From Ketobacter sp963922875 (lineage in GTDB: Bacteria > Pseudomonadota > Gammaproteobacteria > Pseudomonadales > Ketobacteraceae): a stretch of DNA of 64,000 bases. Of this stretch, positions 38,701-47,700 are shown piece by piece. The translations under genes were made by a program, and so were the position numbers. Positions within the stretch are counted from its first letter, which is position 1; the number at the start of each line of letters is the position of its first letter. A model generated the notes under the pieces. That model was not told the origin of the DNA, made no database searches, and saw only the letters and a list, made by a program, of their open reading frames with translations. The stretch covers positions 124,001-188,000 of the forward strand of contig CAWUJH010000009.1 of NCBI GenBank assembly GCA_963922875.1, in the 5' to 3' direction.

Positions 38701-41700
38701 GGTCTCCGGTACGATAAAGTGTCGTATCAGGGAAATAGGGGTTATTTACAAACGCTTGCGCCGTTTGTTCGGGATTATTGATATAACCGATGCCCACTCC
38801 AGCGCCGCTAATACATAGCTCGCCAATTGCGCCGACGGGAAGCAATTCCAAGGATTCGCCTAAAACATATAATTCCACGTTATAATTAGGGCGGCCAATC
38901 GGAAGCGCCGGTGCCATTAAGTCCCGTTCCAAATGAATCGGATACCACGCGGCAATATCAGTGCATTCAGTAGGTCCATAACTATTGATCAGTTGACAGT
39001 TTGACTGTCTTAACCAATTTGCCAGACGCTCTAAGTTTATAGGTTCCCCTCCTAAAAATACGAGGCGCAAACTCTCCAACTGAGACCAAAACCGGGTTTC
39101 ATCCTGTAATGGATACAGGGCACTAGGAGCGCAGTTAAGCCAGGTAATTTGTGCGTTGTGGATCAAAGAGGTAATCAACTGAATATCAAATTCCTGGAAC
39201 TCAGGAATCACTAAGGTTGCACCACACAATAAAGGCGCGAACAGGTTTTTTTGTGTTAAATCAAAACCGATTGCAGAAAGCAGTAAAACATTGTCGCTTT
39301 CTGCCAGTGTGAACTCATTGCAATACCAATGTAACAGGTTCATTTCCGAGCGGTGGCTAACGCCTGTACCCTTTGGTGTGCCTGTTGAACCCGAGGTAAA
39401 AATCAGATAAAGCGGCTGTTCATAGCTCACAGCAACCTTGGGGGTGCCGCTATCGAAATCGGCTAATTGCACTAAAATATCACGCCAATAGTGATGGCTA
39501 TTTGGTTGCGGCAAATTTGCAGCGATATCAGTCTCAGTAATCACCACCTTTATAGCGGCACTATTAATAATATAATCCAGACGATCTTTTGGATAGGACG
39601 GATCGAGGGGAACATAGGTTGCTCCGGCTTTAAGCACACCCAGTAACACTGACATTAAGTGCAGATTCCGCTCAATACACACAGCCACTCGATCACCGGG
39701 TGCAACTTCTTGTGCTACCAAATAGTGAGCAAACTGGTTGGATAGTTTGAATAGCTGTTCCGCCGTTAGAGAATCTTTGCCACAGGTTATAACCTTATTG
39801 TGGGGTCGTTTCAAAAGTTCTATGTCAATGGCAGCGTGAACCGTTGTAGTCGCCGGGTAATTGATTGAAGTTTGATTCCATTCCAGTAATTGCCGTTGCT
39901 TTTCCGAGTCTGGCAAAAAGTCCAATTGACTCAAAGCACAATCATTCGCTTCAGATAAACAGCGTGCCAGAGCCCTGAAATTCTGTAATAGTTTGGATAT
40001 GGAAGCTCTAGAAAACAGGTCAGTATTGAACTGCAACGAACCCGCCAAACCTGAATCGCCATTATCCCAAAGGTTCATGTTTAATTCGTACTTGCTGGCT
40101 GTTATACCGGGATCATAGGCAGATAATTCGAGTGCACCTAAAGTGCTACCTAATGGCAATGAATTGTTTTGTTCCGGTAGGTTTTGATAGGCAAGCATCA
40201 CCTGAAAAATAGGTGCCCGACTCATATCACGTTGCGGATCGATAGTTTCTACAATCTGCTCGAAAGGCAGTTCCTGATGGGAAAATCCATCCATCAAGGT
40301 TTGTTTTACCTGTTGGATGAATTCCCCCACTGATAACTCAGGTTTCGGCAACACCCTTACAGCAACGGTATTAACAAAAAATCCCACCACGGATTCCAAT
40401 TCGGTATGTTCACGCCCTGCAACTGGCGTCCCGATACAAAAATCTGTTTGCCCTGAATAGTATTTCAGAACTACAGCAAAGTTAGCCATTAGTACTGTAA
40501 ACAGTGTGGTATCGTTGGAATGCGCTAAACCTGTTAATTGACCGACCACAACCTTGTCTAACTCGAAGGTAACGGAATCTCCTTTATGGGTAAGGCGTGG
40601 TGGCCGCGGAAAGTCTAACGGTAGATCCAGTGCTTCCACATCCGCTAATTGGTGCTGCCAATACTGTACGAGCCGTTCGCGTTCAGCATCGTTCAGGCGT
40701 TGCCGTTGCCAAAGGGCAAAGTCCGCATACTGGATGGCTAAGGGCTTCAGAAATGCTTGTGACTGTTGCGTTAGTTGAGCGTAGCAATTAGCCAGATCTT
40801 TAACCAACAGATTCATCGACCAGCCATCGCTAACAATATGATGGATGACAACGCAAAAAACGTACTCTTCAGTGCTTAGCTTAAAGAGTCTGGCTCTGAA
40901 TAAAGGTCCCTTTGCTAAGTCAAAATGCGTCATGAGCTCAATGGCAATCAGGCGCTTTAACTCGAACTCCACGTCGTCATCCAGTTGCTGATTTACGGAT
41001 AAATCCGTCACGGGTAAAGGCCAATCCTGGATCGGTAGAATAGACTGATAAGGACCTTCAGCGTCTTGTGGGAAAACCGTTCGTAATCCTTCGTGATGGT
41101 TATATACCTTGCGCAGTGCCTGTTCTAAACGCTGGCTATCCAGGGCGCCTTTGAGTCTTAACACTACAGGGATATGGTAGGCCGTAGACTCCCCTTCTAT
41201 CTTATCCAACAACCACAAGCGTTGCTGGGCAAAAGACACTGGCAACCTTTGCTGACGTGACACGGCAATTAATGGGAGACCAGAGTCACTAGCTACGCTG
41301 CTATTCACACGAGCAGCCAAGGCCGCAATGGTGGGCTCTGCCATCAAATCCCGAATTTGAATTTTAATACCCGTTCGTTGTAATACTCTGGCAGCGACTT
41401 GTGTGGCCAGTAATGAATGTCCTCCCAGGCTGAAGAAATTATCGAAAATACCCACATCAGAAACCTGTAATACGTGCTGCCAAATCTCTTGCAGCAACAC
41501 TTCCGTTTCGTTTCTGGGTTGCACCGGCAAGGAATCACGATTACCCCATTCAGGCATAGGTAAGGCTTTGCGATCAACTTTGCCATTGGGGGTTAATGGG
41601 AATTCATTCAGCATTACCCAAGCATCGGGTAGCATGTAACTGGGTAGAGCCGCACGACACTTATGTTGTAATTCACGGGTAACTTCTTTTTCAGTGCTAC

Positions 41701-44700
41701 CATCTACAGCCTTGCTGCTAGCGATCCATGCCACCAACTGATCTATTCCTTGAGGCGATTTAATTACCGCCACTAATGAATCGCTGATGTTCTCATCAGA
41801 GTTGATCACGGCTTGAATCTCACCAACCTCAATTCGATAGCCGCGCAATTTGATCTGATGGTCTTTGCGTCCCAAAAACAGAATGTCTCCATTCTCTAAA
41901 TAGCGAGCTCTATCGCCGGTTCGATAAATTCTATTATGACCACTGGGAGCCTGAGACGAGAATGGATTGGGCAAAAATACCTGGCTGGTTAAGTCCGGTT
42001 GATTTAAATAACCTGGGCCCACACCAGCACCACTTATACAGAGCTCGCCTACTGCACCCAGAGGTAAAAGTTCCTGTTGTTCTCCCAGAATATAGAGCGC
42101 CACATTATCATTGGGGCGCCCAATGGGAATCTGTCCGGCCGCGAGCGGTTGCCCTGGATCTATTTGATGCCAAGCGGCAATATCGGTGCACTCAGTGGGG
42201 CCATAACTGTTCACTAATTTACACCGGGTCTGTAGCAACCAGGGACGTAATCGATCAAGGTTAATGGGCTCGCCACCCAAGAAGACATAGCGCAGTGATG
42301 CCAATTTCTCCCATTGGGCAGGATCATCTGCCAACGGATAAAACGCGCTAGGGGCACAATTGATCCAGGTAACTTTCTGCTCGGCAATAAGATCGAGCAA
42401 TTGGTAAGGATCGTATTCCTGGAACTCAGGAATCACCAGCTGAGCACCCACTATCAAAGGTGCAAAAAGATTCTTCTGGGTAAGATCAAAACCAATGGCG
42501 CTCATCAGCAGTACGCGATCCTGAGCGGTCATTGCAAATCTTTTTGTGTACCAGTGAAGCAAATTAGCTTCACTACGATGATAGGCGCCGGTGCCTTTGG
42601 GAAGACCGGTGGAACCACTGGTATAAATGACATAAATGAGATCATTAATTGAAAATGGTTGATGAGCGAATTCGGTCGTAGAATCCTCCGCTACCTCTTC
42701 AACCCATAACTGCGCTATTGTCTCTGGTATCTCGCAGTGAATCTCTCTACGGGATACCATTACCCGTATATTTGACTGCTCGCAAATATAGGTAATTCGA
42801 TCCGCTGGATAACGAGAATCAATAGGGACATAGATTGCACCCGCTTGGAGTATGCCAATAATTGCAGGCATTAACATTTCATGCCGATCCATAATGAGAC
42901 CGACGAAATCGCCTTTTTTAATACCAGTATCGACTAGGCTCTGATATAACGCCGAGGAGCGCTGGATAAGCGCTCGATAGGTCAGTGAACTTTGGCCACA
43001 GGATAGAGCGATATTGTCTGAATGCTGCTGCGCTGCTTCATAAATCCAGTGTTCTATTCTTTGATCGAGGCGATAAGCTGTTTCTGTTTGATTCCAGTGA
43101 ATCAACTGCTTGCTTATCTCCTCTTCGGCAAGAATTTGATATTCATATAGCGCTTTATCGGGTTCTTGAGCAATGGCATCGCACAGGTTGATCAAGTGAC
43201 GAACAAAACGCTCACCACTAAGATCATTGAATAAGTCTGAGTTTAAAGTAAGTGCACCCTGTAAACCCTGTTCTCCCGGCCAAAACGTAAGAGTTTGTTC
43301 AAATTTAGCAGTAACGTTTTCGACTTCGAAGGGAGCCAATTGGATATCACCAAATTGGCCATCGTTAATTGCAAAGTCGCCGCCCGGTAAATTCTGGTAC
43401 GCCATCATCACCTGAAAAATCGGAGACCGACTCATATCCCGAGCAGGATTCAACTCTTCTACGATCTGTTCAAAGGGAACCTGCTGATGCTCGAAATCGG
43501 CCAGTGTTCTGGCTTTTACCATTTCCAACAAATGGGTAAAGGTTAACTGGGATTGGGGGCGAACACGAATAGCCAGTGTATTAACAAAAAATCCGACAAT
43601 GGGTTCTAACTCAGTATGATCACGCCCAGCAATGGGTGTACCTATGGCAAAATCGTCCTGCCCCGTATAGCGTTGCAGAAAAACAGTGTAAATCGCCAAC
43701 AGCACCATAAACGGTGTGCATTGATGTTCTTGAGCCAAGGCTTGCAGTGCAACGGATGTGTGATGCTGCAAGGTAAAATTGAAGGTTTTACCATTGAACG
43801 TTTGAAGCGCTGGTCTTGCATAATCAAGAGGTAACTCCAACACCGGAACATCGGCTAACAGGTTACACCAATAATCGACATGTTGTTGAAACGATTCTTG
43901 GGCAAAATACTGCTGCTGCCAGAACGCATAATCTGCATACTGTAATTTAAGCGCCGGAAACCAGACATCATCCCGAGTTTGCAATTGCAAATAGGCTTCT
44001 GCCATTTCTTTGATAAGCAAACTGTTAGACCAGCCATCGGTTATGATGTGATGCAGTACGATAATCAGGATCGTTTCATCATCGCCTGTGGCAATAAATG
44101 CCGCTCGGAACAAAGGCCCCTGATTTAATTCAAAAGGTTGAGCCACCAGGCTGGCCACCTGTTTTCTCAGGTCTTGTTCACTACATTCACGGCCATTAAT
44201 CCGTAGGACAGGCCAGTAATCGGCGGTTAGGAAGCCCTGCAATGGCCCTTGATCATCTTCTAAAATTATTGTGCGCAAACCTTCGTGACGATTAACAACA
44301 GCGGTAAAAGCTTGCTCCAAGTAATCTAAATCAAGGTTGCCTTTAATTTTTACAATACTGGGAACGTGGTAAGCTGCATTACCCGGCTGAATCTGATCAA
44401 GAAGCCATAAACGCTGTTGCGCTGCCGACAGTGGAATTCTTTGATCTCTGGTAACCGGCTCGATGGCGGCAAACAGAGCATTTTTTTGGTTGTTAGCCAC
44501 CTTTTCTGCTTGTTGTCGGATAGTGGGATGTAAAATCAGCTCTCTAATGGGCAGGTCAATTTGATATATTCGTCGAACTCGCGCGACTATCTGGTTGGCC
44601 AGTAAGGAGTGGCCGCCCAATTCAAAAAAGTTATCATCAATACCGATCTCTGAACGCTTCAATACCTGGGACCAGATATCCACCATGCCCGCTTCAATGT

Positions 44701-47700
44701 CATTCCGCGGTGCCACATAGTCGGTCCCAGCGCTGCCCTCTAAGGGATCAGGCAACGCTTGACGATCAATTTTTCCATTCGGTGTTAGGGGCCATTCAGG
44801 AAGCAGCAACAACTGATTAGGCACCATATAATCGGGCAACACAGAGCGCAATTGTGATTGCCAATTATTGCAGGCAGAGTCCTGTGAAACGCCGTAGGCC
44901 ACCAAATTATCCTGATGCACAATGATTAGCGCATCGCTGATACCAGGAATGGCCCGCAAGGCGCTTTCAATTTCGCCTAACTCGATTCTAAGGCCGCGTA
45001 CTTTAACTTGAAAATCCTTACGCCCAATATATTCAATATTGCCATCAGGCCAATAACGACCAAGATCACCGGTTTTATACCAAACAGTTTGAGTGTTGAG
45101 TGGACTATCCACAGCAGGCTGAACAAAGGCTTCCTGGGTTAATTCTGGTTTATTAAGATAGCCCAGACCAACACCCGCACCGGCGATAATTATCTCTCCC
45201 ACCAGGCCATGAGGAACTGGAGCCATCGCATTATCCACCAGACGCAATTCTGTGTCATAAATGGGTTTGCCGATGGGAATTAAATCTCTACTGCTCTCAA
45301 TAGTGCTAAGGGGATGATAGGCAACAACATCCGTACATTCCGTAGGACCATAACTGTTAACCAGCTGGGCTTTTGTCTTCGGGTGCTGTAGCCAGGACTC
45401 CAAAGCCGCAAGACGAATCGGTTCGCCACCAAGATAAACCCAACGCAAGCTTGCAAGGGCCTCTGCGCGTTCGTTATCACAGGACTCCACCAAAGAGTAA
45501 AAAGCACTGGGGGCACAATTAATATGGGTGATTTGATGACGTTTAATTTGTTGTACCACCACTTCAGCATCAAAGGGCTCCATCGCTGGAATAACCACAG
45601 CACCGCCAGCCAGTAAGGGCGCGAACAGGTTTTTCTGAGTCAGATCAAAACCAAAGGCACTGATGATAAGGGTTTTGTCCAACGCACTAAATTGGCAGGC
45701 ATCCAGATACCAGTGCTGTAAGTTAGTGACACCACCATGAGTAACGCTCGCTCCTTTGGGTTGACCTGTTGAACCGGAGGTGTAGATGGTATAGATGGCG
45801 TCGTCCACTTGAATTGAGTGGTTTGGCGCAGTGCCTGGAAAGGAATTCGCTTGCGTGGCAAAGTCGTCAATCCACAACCTTACCCCAGCTGCAGAAGGCA
45901 ATCGCTCGGCAAGACAACGCTCTGATATAAGTGCGCTGGCTACTGAATCCTCCAGGATGTATTCAATCCGCTGAGATGGATAGGCGGAATCGATGGGTAC
46001 GTAAGCCGCCCGTTGTTTCAATACGGCCCAGATAGCAACCACCATCCATTGCGAGCGCCCCAAACAAATCCCTACTCTATCGCCCGCTCTAACCCCTAAA
46101 CTTGCCAGACAATGACTCATTTGATTACTCAAAGTGTCCAATGCCTGGTAGGTCATACTGAAGTCGTTATAGATCAAGGCAGTAGCGGCAGGTGTTTTTG
46201 CACATTGTTGCTGGAACCCTGTCACTACATCCGTCATTTTAGGTGCAGGAACAGGCTGGTGATTCCAAACGGCATCAGCGGTTTTTTCGTCATCCAGCAA
46301 GTAATCCAGCTGGCAAAACGGTCGGGCTTCATCACTCACTATTTGCGCAATAATAGACTCGAAACGTTGCAACCAATTCAGATCCACGAAAACGCCGGCG
46401 TCGTACCATAACTCCACCACCACTTCAGGCCCAAAATCCTTAACAAACAACTGTGCAGTACGATCGACATGTGATGAAAAGAAATACGGAACCGAAGAAC
46501 TACCGTTACATTCCACTTCGGCTAAAAAATTAAAATAGTTGAACTGAAAGTTTAAGGTACCCTGAGGAAGTATTTCATTCCACTTCGCCAAAGACAGCTG
46601 TGTATGATTCCTTATGGCGCGGCGGTAGTGCCGCTGCATCGAAAAGAACTCGGGGGCGGTACTCTGTTCAGCCAAGCTCGCCAAGGGTATGACATTCGCC
46701 ACTTGCTGGTAGAGAACGCCGACCGTATCCTCTGTTTCTGCACTACGCCCCGACTGGATATCCCACAGAACAAAATCTTGTTCAGGACGACAATAAAGCT
46801 TTACCAGCAAACCCATTACCAGCTTATATAAATTAAGTGGATGGGTTTTATGCTGGCGACAATAGTGTTTAATACCAGTCAGTAAATCTTGCTTGAGTTT
46901 CAGGCGTTTAATTTGGTAGTCCGTAGACTGTTGCCATTTAGCGGATTGCGAGAAACTTAACGGAGCAACGGTCTGCGCTTGTTGTTGCCAATAGGCAATG
47001 GAATCCTCGCTATCGAGCGTCTCAGCGCTCGCGGCAATTGCTTCCGGCCAGCTATCTTTCGATGCTTTTAGAGTCGAATCCAGGACCAGACTTTGATAAC
47101 GATCAATGATACGTTGTAAAACCACCATACCAGATATGCCATCGATAATAATATGATGGCATGCCATGAGTAACCAATGTCGGCCTTCCCCATTGGTGAT
47201 AATCTGGAACCGCAGTAACGTATCCTGAAATGGATTTTGGGCTATATAACACCAGCTTTCAAAGTGACGCTGTACAGCGAGATCCAATTTCTCGACCGCC
47301 GCAAATTGGATAACTTCTAGTTCATATTTCGGCAACGGCGAAATAATCTGATAAACGTCGTTGGTGGCGGGCAAATCTGAACGAACAAACCGGGCCCGAA
47401 TACTACTATAATCGGCGATAGTGGCTTCAATCGCCTGCTGCAATTGACTAAGAGCAATAGAACCTTTAATTTCATAACTAAAACCAATGGCATACTGCTT
47501 TGTTTCAGGACGTAATTGAACATCCTGAATAAACGCCATTTGAGTGGCAGTAAGAGGCAGTATCACTTCATCATCCTTAGCGCCGAGATGATTTCTAAGA
47601 TCAGCTTCAGGTACCAGAGGTGCAGTGGAAATCAGCGAACTGGAATCCGTAACCATAGCCTTAATAGCTGAATTCAAATGATCCATCAGAACTTTGATGG